Positions 26,444 through 33,593 of a stretch of 64,000 nt of DNA are shown here, in pieces; within the stretch, counting starts at the first letter, position 1, and each line of letters opens with the position of its first letter. The DNA comes from an uncultured Phaeodactylibacter sp. (lineage in GTDB: Bacteria; Bacteroidota; Bacteroidia; Chitinophagales; Saprospiraceae). Location of the stretch: assembly GCA_913057245.1 (NCBI GenBank), contig CAJXNH010000006.1, positions 62,001 to 126,000 of the forward strand, written 5' to 3'. The notes below the pieces were generated by a model that worked only from the letters and a program-made list of their open reading frames with translations, was not told the DNA's origin and ran no database searches. Made by a program: the position numbers and the translations under genes.

Positions 26444-27268
26444 ATGGCTAAGGAAAAGAAAATAGGGGTAAAGTTCTTTTTGAATACTCGGTTAAAACCT
26501 AAGGTTTTTGCAGGGGTTAACAGGTATCCTGTCTACTCCAGAGTTACATTTAATCGGAAAAACCACCAATCACCTTTTGAGTTTGAAAATACCTTTGATG
26601 GTTTAATGAGTGAAGTAGAGTTTGAGAAATACGTCATTGAAAAATCAAACCCTAAAATCACTACTGAAATTGAACAATACGAGAAGGAAATCAAAGGAAT
26701 AGTCAGAACCTGGTATAATAAGTTTGGTGACAATTTCTCTTTACTTGGACTTAGCGAGACTCATAAAGAATACAAGGTTACACCACTTCTTTTCAGAGTA
26801 TCGTTCCAAGCAATAGAGGGTATTAGGAATTACGTCCTAGACCATCGTCCAGATAAGTATAAAGATGTATTTTATGCTGATGATGTATTTCCTACAACCC
26901 TCTACTTTGCTTTAAGCGATTTTTTTAAGCGTGATGAGGAAACCAGTTTTTCAGATTGGCCACTTATTCTGCAATACTCTGTTTTTAGTTTTGTTTTGCT
27001 TTCCTCTTACTTAAAAATGGGGTTTTGGTCTGGGGATTCAGATAAGGTTTTTGAATCCAAAGTCAAAATAATTGATTGGGTATGTGGTGAAACCAAAATA
27101 GACTTCACCAATTACCTGACCCACAAAAAGTACATGGAAGAGGACTTGCAACTATCGCCTGATGACCCTTTTGCAAAAGGGCCTATTCAAGCGGTCAACC
27201 TATTAAAAAAGACTACTATTGATACTCAAATGATAATCAATATCATAGATGCATCATTGTTTTTATAG
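26444..27268 (+). CDS. Unknown protein abutting the integrase; N-terminus resembles an integrase arm domain
   Basis: The 274-residue protein is not recognised. Residues about 6-45 (KIGVKFFLNTRLKP, then YPVYSRVTFNRKNHQSPFE) resemble the arm-type DNA-binding domain at the start of Bacteroidota integrases, but no SAM-like or catalytic domain follows. The rest is helical and aromatic-rich (for example DDVFPTTLYFALSDFF, WPLILQYSVFSFVLLSSYLK) with a possible hydrophobic core helix near 185-205. The gene is clearly AT-richer than the integrase gene, suggesting a different origin. The ATG directly follows the integrase stop, so expression is probably coupled. Cargo or a recombination regulator are both possible. 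Confidence 0.7.
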   Translation: MAKEKKIGVKFFLNTRLKPKVFAGVNRYPVYSRVTFNRKNHQSPFEFENTFDGLMSEVEFEKYVIEKSNPKITTEIEQYEKEIKGIVRTWYNKFGDNFSLLGLSETHKEYKVTPLLFRVSFQAIEGIRNYVLDHRPDKYKDVFYADDVFPTTLYFALSDFFKRDEETSFSDWPLILQYSVFSFVLLSSYLKMGFWSGDSDKVFESKVKIIDWVCGETKIDFTNYLTHKKYMEEDLQLSPDDPFAKGPIQAVNLLKKTTIDTQMIINIIDASLFL

Positions 27269-27377
27269 CTTTTTTTTCATCAAAATGTTACGTTAATACC
27301 AATTCGATAGCGTACATTTGATAACGAAAGCGGATTTATTAACCCTATTTTTTCTTATCACTAAAACATTACGATGT

Positions 27378-27659
27378 ATGAATGTCAACCTTTCAAAAGT
27401 AGTCAGGGAAGCCCGCGAAAAGCTGGCATCCGTGACGGCAGACTTGACAGAGTTAGCCGCCGTAATCGAAGACGCCAACAAGCAAGGCAAGCCAGCCACC
27501 GAGATTGTCGTCATGGAAGAAATGTGCGACATATTGCAGGTTTCTATGCCAACAGTAAGGCGATACCACAAAGACGGCAAGCTGGAACCCTCCTACCGGA
27601 AGGGCAAACAGATTTACTGGCTACGGTCAGAACTGAAAGAAGTATTGCGCAATTCGTAA
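27378..27659 (+). CDS. Helix-turn-helix protein, excisionase/MerR-like
   Basis: A 93-residue protein with an N-terminal helical segment (about 1-40) and a winged HTH of the excisionase family (about 42-90): VMEEMCDILQVSMPTVRRYH, then KDGKLEPSYRKGKQIYWL, ending in a positively charged recognition/wing pattern. Such proteins on integrative elements act as recombination directionality factors or repressors. The start at MNVNLSK is preferred over an upstream ATG at 27318 because the intervening residues are AT-rich non-conserved sequence. Confidence 0.8.
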   Translation: MNVNLSKVVREAREKLASVTADLTELAAVIEDANKQGKPATEIVVMEEMCDILQVSMPTVRRYHKDGKLEPSYRKGKQIYWLRSELKEVLRNS

Positions 27660-27672
27660 CCACCATTAAAAA

Positions 27673-27704
27673 AGCCCACCCCGAGCGGACACTCGAAGCG
27701 GGCT
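27673..27704 (+). terminator. Hairpin after the HTH gene
   Basis: AGCCC (27673-27677) pairs with GGGCT (27700-27704), with an inner CGAG/CTCG stem (27682-27685, 27692-27695). A-rich sequence precedes it and ATTAAAAAATT follows shortly after. A similar hairpin stands at 29263-29301. The run of T is poor on the plus strand, so termination is not certain. Confidence 0.45.
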
Positions 27705-27733
27705 ATTCACAATTAAAAAATTGTAATTGAACT

Positions 27734-28276
27734 ATGACAAATTTACGGAATTTCGATGTAACTCCAATTATGAACAAGATCAGCGAGTATGCACCCTTTG
27801 CCCTACTCATTATGGCAATCGGCACCTTTGTAATTATTGGCATCTTCCGCACCGACTACTACAGTCATTTATTTGAAGTCCGGTTTGAACCCTGGGCTGC
27901 TATGGCCATGGCCGTTTTTGCCGCCTTCATCGAGGAAGGTGTTCGCCTGGCATTGCTCATTTCCTCTATCCGCGACTTCAGCGACAATAAGAAAGGTAAC
28001 GGTTGGTTGGGCCTGATCGCTTCAGTGGCTTTAGTCTGGCATGAGATCACCACCGCCACCCATGTTGCCGAACTATGGGCCGGAAGCCAGATTGCAGATG
28101 TCAGCGTCTACAAAGGTTGGTTTGTGTTCTTCATCCTGGTTGGTCTGATACTGGAAATCCGGTTGATCCTCACCAGTCAAAACACAAGCCTGGGAAACCC
28201 TCAGCGCCGGTCAAGCCGTCCGGCAGCATCCAGCAACGGGCACCAGGTGCCAGCCTACAGCAACGGCACCCGATAA
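27734..28276 (+). CDS. Four-helix membrane protein
   Basis: A 180-residue membrane protein with helices at about 20-39 (YAPFALLIMAIGTFVIIGIF), 54-75 (AMAMAVFAAFIEEGVRLALL), 91-110 (GWLGLIASVALVWHEITTA) and 127-146 (GWFVFFILVGLILEIRLIL), then a 33-residue Pro/Ser/Arg-rich tail. I do not recognise the family. The frame one base back stays open across the tail and reads into a zinc finger ending at 28422, so the natural product may be a longer protein with a cytosolic zinc finger, made by frameshifting or hidden by an indel. Confidence 0.7.
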   Translation: MTNLRNFDVTPIMNKISEYAPFALLIMAIGTFVIIGIFRTDYYSHLFEVRFEPWAAMAMAVFAAFIEEGVRLALLISSIRDFSDNKKGNGWLGLIASVALVWHEITTATHVAELWAGSQIADVSVYKGWFVFFILVGLILEIRLILTSQNTSLGNPQRRSSRPAASSNGHQVPAYSNGTR

Positions 28277-28281
28277 AGCCT

Positions 28282-28422
28282 GTGGCCGTTGTGCCACAAA
28301 AGCATTGCAAACAGTGTCATTCGGCTATGCTGGAGAGTACGCCGAACCGGAAGTTCTGTTCTAAACGATGTAAGAATACGTACTACCGCAACAGGCGTAA
28401 TGAGCCAGCCACGGCCCTGTAA
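28282..28422 (+). CDS. Small zinc-finger reading frame (possible 3' part of the preceding gene)
   Basis: The frame encodes KHCKQCHSAML, then RKFCSKRCKNTYYRNRRN: a CxxC plus CxxxC zinc-binding motif with a basic tail, typical of small zinc fingers on Bacteroidota mobile elements. No ATG is in place; a GTG at 28282 lies six bases after the membrane-protein stop. The same frame is open back to 28075, overlapping the tail of that gene with a Pro/Lys-rich linker. It is therefore either a short GTG-started protein or the frameshifted C-terminus of the membrane protein. Confidence 0.5.
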   Translation: MAVVPQKHCKQCHSAMLESTPNRKFCSKRCKNTYYRNRRNEPATAL

Positions 28423-28498
28423 GTGAATGCAGTACACTTTATTTTCTACCACCATGCCGGGAGTATTGACCGCTCCCGGCCCTAAACTCTTATTGTCT

Positions 28499-29080
28499 AT
28501 GAAAACCCACATCCTCAATAGTGCCATGATGCCAGCGGAAGGATATTACCATCTGCGGGCCATAAGCGCACCAGCGTTTTTCCAGGGAGTTGTGACGGCC
28601 TACAATCGTAACCAGCTGAAAAGCTGGATAGGCTATGAGCAGAACGCCGAACTCATTAAGCAGGAAACCGGCATTCCGGTTGAGCTATGCCGGGACGTGA
28701 CCGAGATCAAACACGGGGACGATATGCTGATAATGAAATTGAAATACCGGGTAAGCACCCAGTACAAGGGCAAACCGGTTGATCCGGCAGACTTTGACTA
28801 TTTCCGGGCCTGCTATATGGATCGCCCACCGATACCCGCATTCCATGACCTTATGAGCATGGACATTTTCGAGCCGAGCGCCCAACAATTTATTAAAGAC
28901 CTGTACCACTTCACCGGCGGGAAACGATGGGAAGATGTAGAGCGGAAACGCATTGCCCTGGCGAACACAGATGGCATCGGCGAAGAATGGCAAAAAGCGC
29001 ATGCACAGTACGTATTGGCTTTGCAATTCCACTTTGCCCCAGACCTATGGGAGGAAAATTACTTGCGGGAAAATTCTTGA
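28499..29080 (+). CDS. DUF1874-like protein (STIV B116 / YddF / AcrIII-1 family)
   Basis: The 193-residue product begins MKTHILNSAM, and residues about 15-85 follow the DUF1874 pattern: G-Y-Y near 15, then LKSWIGYEQNAELIKQETGI (about 42-61), P-V-E-L-C-R, and GDDMLIMKLKYR (about 75-86). DUF1874 includes archaeal virus B116, Bacillus YddF on ICEBs1, and the viral ring nuclease AcrIII-1 that degrades cyclic tetra-adenylate. The AcrIII-1 catalytic His (in IGHxxTA) is Tyr here. The C-terminal 100 residues are an unrecognised extension. The start at MKTHIL is chosen over an ATG 72 bases upstream by family alignment. Confidence 0.6.
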   Translation: MKTHILNSAMMPAEGYYHLRAISAPAFFQGVVTAYNRNQLKSWIGYEQNAELIKQETGIPVELCRDVTEIKHGDDMLIMKLKYRVSTQYKGKPVDPADFDYFRACYMDRPPIPAFHDLMSMDIFEPSAQQFIKDLYHFTGGKRWEDVERKRIALANTDGIGEEWQKAHAQYVLALQFHFAPDLWEENYLRENS

Positions 29081-29193
29081 TCCGAAATACAGCCCTTGCC
29101 CTGGAATAGGGCCGGGGCATTTTCAATTTAGGATTGAATGAACATCAATTCAGGATTGAGAAAAGCGCAAGAACCCAGCAAATACAAGGGTTC

Positions 29194-29235
29194 AAACCTT
29201 GTCCTTTCATATTGTCACACAAGGTCTGACCTTTG
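29194..29235 (+). promoter_or_regulatory. 42-bp conserved operator-like repeat, copy 1
   Basis: This 42-bp sequence recurs at 32828-32869 with 40 of 42 bases identical. It contains a dyad AAGGT-ctg-ACCTT (29221-29233) and, in this copy, a second inverted pair ACCTTGT/ACAAGGT (29196-29202, 29219-29225). It sits after the DUF1874-like gene and before the iteron region. Nothing else codes in 29081-29785. Confidence 0.6.
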
Positions 29236-29262
29236 GAAGGTCGTTAGTATTCATTCATTAAA

Positions 29263-29301
29263 AAAGCCCGCAACACGGCTACCGAAGCAATGGCGGGCTT
29301 T
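29263..29301 (+). terminator. Hairpin terminator-like structure
   Basis: A 9-bp perfect stem, AAAGCCCGC (29263-29271) and GCGGGCTTT (29293-29301), flanked by A and T/A runs on both sides. It would isolate the iteron region from transcription of the DUF1874-like gene. Confidence 0.6.
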
Positions 29302-29446
29302 AACTAAAAAATTTCTGATATGCCAAAGATACCTTTTTCTATCGCAAAGAACAAGTTTGACGAAAACCCACCAACCCAGTCAAGCAAGATTAAAATGCCT
29401 ATCGGCATTATAGGATTTACAAGAAAAATAAAATCTCAGATTGCTT

Positions 29447-29753
29447 GGTCTAAACGGTCTAAGTGGTCTAAGAATGGTAGAAAAGCTTTCTTTTTTCTTG
29501 TTTATCAATGCTTTATAAGCTTAAATCTTGTCATTACCCTTACCCTTGCTTTAGACTTTTTAGACTTTTTTCAGACTTTTTTCTCTGATTTTAGACCAAA
29601 ACACCCTGACTGGTCAGACTGGCTTAGACCTTTTAGACCAACTCAGACCATCTTAGACCAAAACTGGTCTAAAAATCAGACCTCCATAACATCTTATCTA
29701 TCAATGAATTAAGTCTAGCTAAATGAGTTTAGACCTTTTAGACCTTTTAGACC
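29447..29753. other. Iteron-rich candidate replication origin
   Basis: About 17 copies of a TTAGACC-type motif (or GGTCTAA on the other strand) within 307 AT-rich bases. GGTCTAA at 29447, 29456 and 29465 has an exact 9-base period; TTAGACC at 29729, 29738 and 29747 has the same period in opposite orientation. Others stand at 29551, 29560, 29591, 29624, 29633, 29653 and 29666, with TCAGAC variants at 29571, 29614, 29643 and 29676. The array ends 33 bases before the primase/helicase gene, the usual place for a plasmid or phage origin. Confidence 0.7.
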
Positions 29754-29785
29754 AGCGTTTTTAGAACTTTTAAAATTCGCCAACC

Positions 29786-32587
29786 ATGATCGACATAGAA
29801 AAGCTGAAGCAAAAAGCCCCTCATGAGCAGATTTTTGAAGACTATCTTCAAAATTTCCATTCTGACTACATTCGGAAAAAAGGCAAGAATCCCAAAAATA
29901 TTTCCTCTCCATTCTGCCAGGATAAAAAACCTTCATTTAGTGTATTCGTTGGTGAGTCCGGCGAACTTCGATATAAATGCCAATCAACTGGAAAGACCGG
30001 CGACTCCATCCAGTTGGTGCAAGAGATCGAACGCATAAGCTTTATAGAAGCCGCCAAAAAGATCAATACTCGTTATAAGCTCGGATTGAACGGAAGCAGC
30101 CACTCCAGTATGAAACATTCAGGTGTACCGGCATCCTATTACGAGCAATACACCGCTGATGCCGTAGCCTGGATGAAGGATTTCAGCATCAAACCGGAAA
30201 TTGCAAGAAAGTATGGTGTAAAGCAGATCAAGCAGATTGCATGGAAAAGGGAAGATGGCAGGAAACTCAAATTCGATTTTGAGAAACAGGGTAAAGTGGC
30301 CTTTGATGTGTGGGGCAACAATAGTGGCGTAAAAATCTATCAGCCCGGGATTGAAGGCAAACAGGATAAGAAAGTCTACCGGGCACCAGGCAGTAACTCT
30401 GACCACATATTTGGACTAGAGCCATTATCCAGTAAAAAGAAAGCCGACATAGTACTTATTGCCGCCGGTGAAAAGGACGTGTTGTGCGCTGTCTCTAATG
30501 GCATTCCTGCTGTATGCTTCCAATCTGAAAGCCAAAAACCGAACAGGGATCAGATAGCCAGGATTAAGCGCAGAGCGTCTGAAATTATTTCATGCTACGA
30601 TAATGATGATGCGGGCCGAAGCGGAGCCGAGTACCTAAAGAAAGAATTTTTCATTCCTGACTGCTATGTGCCTACAGGCTACAATGATATTGCCGAGTAT
30701 ATTCCTAAAGGTGACAGCCATGCTGAACATTTAATGGAACTAGCCAAAGAGGGTCTTTACAAGTTCCGAGCTGGGAAGGGTATCCCCATAATACAAAAAG
30801 AAGGTGCCTATTGGAAGCCTACTACACAAACGGATAAGAATACCAGTGAAACCAAATACAAATGGGATCAACTCTACAGGCTGACCAACTTCACCATATC
30901 AGTAGAGGCATTCGTGAGTGACGGTAAAGACAGTCAGCGTGTTTTTCGTTTGGAAAATGAAAAGGGAATGACTGCCCCCATATCTGCCAGTACAGATGTT
31001 TTTACTAGCCTTGAAGCATTCCGGAAGGAATTAGCCAGGCAGGGGAACTACTTTTTTAGAGGGAACGGGAAAGACCTCATTGCTTTAACTGAATTGACGT
31101 TCAACTTATCAGTAAAAGGTGAAGCATTAGACTACATTGGTTATAATAAGCGCCGGGATGTATTGGTATTTGGCAACGGAGTAGTGAAAAATGGGGAGTT
31201 CTTGGAGCCAGACAGTCTGGGTATGGTGGATGGGCTATATCTGCCATGGGCTTCAGAAGAAAACCAGCATAACCCTAGATATGGCAATTTCCGAAGAATG
31301 AGATATAAGGAATCGGATATAGGTATATCTGAATGGTACTCTGCAATGGCTGATTGCTACGGGCACGATGCATCTGTGGTAATGGCTTCATTCATTATTG
31401 CGAATTTTTGCCATGATCACATATTTAAGGTGAAGAGCCGGTTTCCTATACTGCTGGTTTACGGTCAATCCCAAAGTGGGAAGAGTACCTTCGTTGAAGA
31501 ATTTGCACTTCGTCTTTTCACGCCTGATACTCCACAACCTCCCTTCCTAAAAAATATTACTCAGTCTGCATTGAGTAGGATCCCTGCGCAACGGTCAAAT
31601 GTGCCGGTTGTATTGAACGAACTTAAAAACGACTTAAAGCCACAAATTCTAGAGACACTTAAGGGGTTCTACGATGGCGTAAGCAGGGAAACTGGCACAA
31701 AGGATCAAAGCAATACAACCAAAAACGCTGAGATAAGAACCCAAGCTATTCTTATTGGTGAAGAAAAACCGGTTGATAGTGAGGCAACAATTAACCGTAT
31801 GGTAATAATTGACTTGCCACCACGGAAAGATAGTATCGATTCAAAGCGGAAATTCGAGCAACACCGGTCACGACTGAAAAGAGGGTTAGGAAAGGGGGTT
31901 CTTCAATTGCTGTCAGTGCGGCCTAATATCATTGAACGGTTTGATGAAGTCAGTCAGCATTTATACGAAGAGCTTACGGATTACTTAATGAGCAAAGACA
32001 TTACTGCAGCTGACCGGCTACGCCAAAACTATGCTACATTAATGGCGCCTATGATTATTGCACTGGAGTCTGGACTCCCTGTTCTTGGTACTTCCGATGA
32101 AGTCTCTGTTTATGTGGACTTTGTAAAGGATACAATGAAAAGCTTAATCGTCTCCCAGGCAGAAAGCGAAGAAAAGACCGACCAGGCAAATGTGTTCTGG
32201 GAACACTTCATAACGCTATCTCAGCAAAGCATCCTAAAAAAACATCTGCACTACAACATCGATGAAATAGGGGACAACACCTTACTCGGCATACGTCCTG
32301 CCGCATTTGACGAATTTCAGACCTACTTCCGTAGAGTGAATAACAGGGAGTTTGTCCCAACAAAAATACTCAAAGACTATCTGTCCAAACGCTCCTACTA
32401 CCTTGGCGATGGCAATAAGGGATGTACAAGTAAATTGCTTTTCTATAAGAACGAAGAGCAATACAAGCAAGCGAAGTATTGGAAGGATGAGGACGAGGAA
32501 AACAAACCTACACTATCCCAACAGAAATCAGTGCTATTTGACTTCAGTAAACTTCCTGACTTCCTAAGGGAAGCTTTGGAAGATTAA
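29786..32587 (+). CDS. Primase/helicase-like replication protein
   Basis: A 933-residue multidomain protein. Residues about 41-90 look like a DnaG-type CHC2 zinc domain (SPFCQDKKPSFSVFV, YKCQSTGKTGDSI) but two of four ligands are missing (S41, T68). A TOPRIM domain follows at about 220-275 (VLIAAGEKDVLCAV, SCYDNDDAGRSG with the DxD acidic pair). The C-terminal half is a P-loop ATPase with Walker A LLVYGQSQSGKST near 553 and NELKND near 612. Such primase-helicase fusions drive autonomous replication of phages, satellites and plasmids. It lies directly behind the iterons, which it may recognise. Confidence 0.82.
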   Translation: MIDIEKLKQKAPHEQIFEDYLQNFHSDYIRKKGKNPKNISSPFCQDKKPSFSVFVGESGELRYKCQSTGKTGDSIQLVQEIERISFIEAAKKINTRYKLGLNGSSHSSMKHSGVPASYYEQYTADAVAWMKDFSIKPEIARKYGVKQIKQIAWKREDGRKLKFDFEKQGKVAFDVWGNNSGVKIYQPGIEGKQDKKVYRAPGSNSDHIFGLEPLSSKKKADIVLIAAGEKDVLCAVSNGIPAVCFQSESQKPNRDQIARIKRRASEIISCYDNDDAGRSGAEYLKKEFFIPDCYVPTGYNDIAEYIPKGDSHAEHLMELAKEGLYKFRAGKGIPIIQKEGAYWKPTTQTDKNTSETKYKWDQLYRLTNFTISVEAFVSDGKDSQRVFRLENEKGMTAPISASTDVFTSLEAFRKELARQGNYFFRGNGKDLIALTELTFNLSVKGEALDYIGYNKRRDVLVFGNGVVKNGEFLEPDSLGMVDGLYLPWASEENQHNPRYGNFRRMRYKESDIGISEWYSAMADCYGHDASVVMASFIIANFCHDHIFKVKSRFPILLVYGQSQSGKSTFVEEFALRLFTPDTPQPPFLKNITQSALSRIPAQRSNVPVVLNELKNDLKPQILETLKGFYDGVSRETGTKDQSNTTKNAEIRTQAILIGEEKPVDSEATINRMVIIDLPPRKDSIDSKRKFEQHRSRLKRGLGKGVLQLLSVRPNIIERFDEVSQHLYEELTDYLMSKDITAADRLRQNYATLMAPMIIALESGLPVLGTSDEVSVYVDFVKDTMKSLIVSQAESEEKTDQANVFWEHFITLSQQSILKKHLHYNIDEIGDNTLLGIRPAAFDEFQTYFRRVNNREFVPTKILKDYLSKRSYYLGDGNKGCTSKLLFYKNEEQYKQAKYWKDEDEENKPTLSQQKSVLFDFSKLPDFLREALED

Positions 32588-32609
32588 CCAATCATTAAAA
32601 CTATCGAAC

Positions 32610-32822
32610 ATGAAACTAGGATTAGGCATAGGGCTAAAATACGGAAGGCGACCACGCCCCCAGGCGAAAGCACCGCTGGAAATGAGATCAGCCGCCCCCA
32701 TGCCGGAGCCACCGGAGGAAGCGCCCACCCCACCCGATGACGAAGAGCCACCACGTAGTTGGTGGGGCCGTCTGCGGGCATGGATGCGCCGACTGATCCC
32801 CAGGCGATGGCGCAAAAAGTAG
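32610..32822 (+). CDS. Small proline-rich basic protein
   Basis: A 70-residue protein starting MKLGLGIGLKYGRR, with a Pro/Glu-rich middle (PEPPEEAPTPPDDEEPP) and an arginine/tryptophan-rich amphipathic C-terminus (WWGRLRAWMRRLIPRRWRKK). It starts 22 bases after the primase gene. I do not recognise a family. The C-terminus could bind membranes or nucleic acid. Composition is GC-rich, unlike the primase gene, so a chance frame is possible. Confidence 0.5.
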   Translation: MKLGLGIGLKYGRRPRPQAKAPLEMRSAAPMPEPPEEAPTPPDDEEPPRSWWGRLRAWMRRLIPRRWRKK

Positions 32823-32827
32823 GTGTA

Positions 32828-32869
32828 AAACCTTGTCCTTTCATATTGTCACAGAAGGTATGACCTTTG
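32828..32869 (+). promoter_or_regulatory. 42-bp conserved operator-like repeat, copy 2
   Basis: Second copy of the 29194 sequence (two substitutions). The dyad AAGGT-atg-ACCTT (32855-32867) is kept, whereas the outer inverted pair is not, pointing to the AAGGT-N3-ACCTT dyad as the conserved site. It ends 16 bases before the ribbon-helix-helix gene, suggesting promoter/operator function. Confidence 0.6.
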
Positions 32870-32885
32870 AACAAATGATAGAGCT

Positions 32886-33065
32886 ATGATAACACCACCA
32901 CCAAGTGCCGAACGGAAAACGAAAATGATTTCGGTGAAAGTTGGGCCTACATTGAAAAAGGAACTTATCGAACTCGCAACCCTCCAGGGAGTGACCCTAA
33001 GCAAGTATCTAAGAATGCTCGCACAGTCTCACCTGGAGAAATTATCTAACTCAAACTATAATTAA
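32886..33065 (+). CDS. Small ribbon-helix-helix protein
   Basis: This 59-residue gene encodes MITPPPSAERKTK, a beta-strand MISVKVGP, then two helices (LKKELIELATLQ, LSKYLRMLAQSHL) in the order expected for Arc/MetJ/CopG ribbon-helix-helix DNA-binding proteins. It is too short to be found by many gene finders. The upstream 42-bp operator repeat suggests it may bind the AAGGT-N3-ACCTT dyad and control its own promoter and copy 1. It stops 5 bases before the next gene. A mobilisation accessory role (MobC-like) is less likely because no relaxase is present. Confidence 0.7.
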   Translation: MITPPPSAERKTKMISVKVGPTLKKELIELATLQGVTLSKYLRMLAQSHLEKLSNSNYN

Positions 33066-33070
33066 GCACT

Positions 33071-33325
33071 ATGAAAACTAAAGGTATTAGAGACCTATTC
33101 CAAGGCGCGATGATGAAAGAAGAAGACGCGCAGATGGTGAAAGACCTTTTGCAGCAATTCAGCCAACTGAATGCGGATGCACAAAGTAAGCTGATCGACT
33201 TCCTGAAGGCAGTCAATGGAGACAGCCAGGCAGCACCGACACCCGAGCAGCGGGAAGCGGAAAAGGCATACCGAAAGACGATGCAGCATTGGGATAAGAT
33301 CGCAAGAAAAGAAGTAAGAGGGTGA
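33071..33325 (+). CDS. Small helical protein of unknown function
   Basis: An 84-residue charged helical protein (MKTKGIRDLFQGAMMKEEDA, then VKDLLQQFSQLNADAQSKLI), with a linker near 52-60 and a second helix to the C-terminus. No family recognised. It starts 5 bases after the ribbon-helix-helix stop, so the pair looks like a two-gene unit; a partner or antirepressor role is only a guess from spacing. Confidence 0.65.
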   Translation: MKTKGIRDLFQGAMMKEEDAQMVKDLLQQFSQLNADAQSKLIDFLKAVNGDSQAAPTPEQREAEKAYRKTMQHWDKIARKEVRG

Positions 33326-33593
33326 CAGTTTTTGGTTTTGATCCGATTGCAGGCAGCCGGGGAACCGGTTGTCTGCATATTTCCTGGTCTCCAGGCACCA
33401 CAATTGCAAACCACGACAGGCGAAGTCGGGTATCTTAGCTATTCCACCGTTTCACTGCTTCGCTTAACCCCTACCTGAATGCACCCTAAGTGATTCAGAA
33501 ATAAAGGTTTAGCCTTATTAAAATTTCATTGCTGCATTTTTGGAAATCGCTTTTTTACATTACATAAATTTATAATTTATTAAAATCCATCAT

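Noticed and set aside
27374-27730. 118-codon frame overlapping the HTH gene
   Set aside because: Alternate frame of the HTH gene with Arg/Gln-rich nonsense; the HTH frame has a clear domain.
29138-29413. 91-codon frame over the operator repeat and hairpin
   Set aside because: It runs through a regulatory repeat and a terminator-like hairpin and shows no domain.
29320-29712. 130-codon open frame across the iteron region
   Set aside because: Its sequence is simply the translation of the repeats (Ser/Lys/Trp and Phe/Asp runs) and has no family resemblance.
29447-29753. CRISPR array
   Set aside because: Units are 7 to 9 bp, without spacers of constant length, and occur in both orientations.
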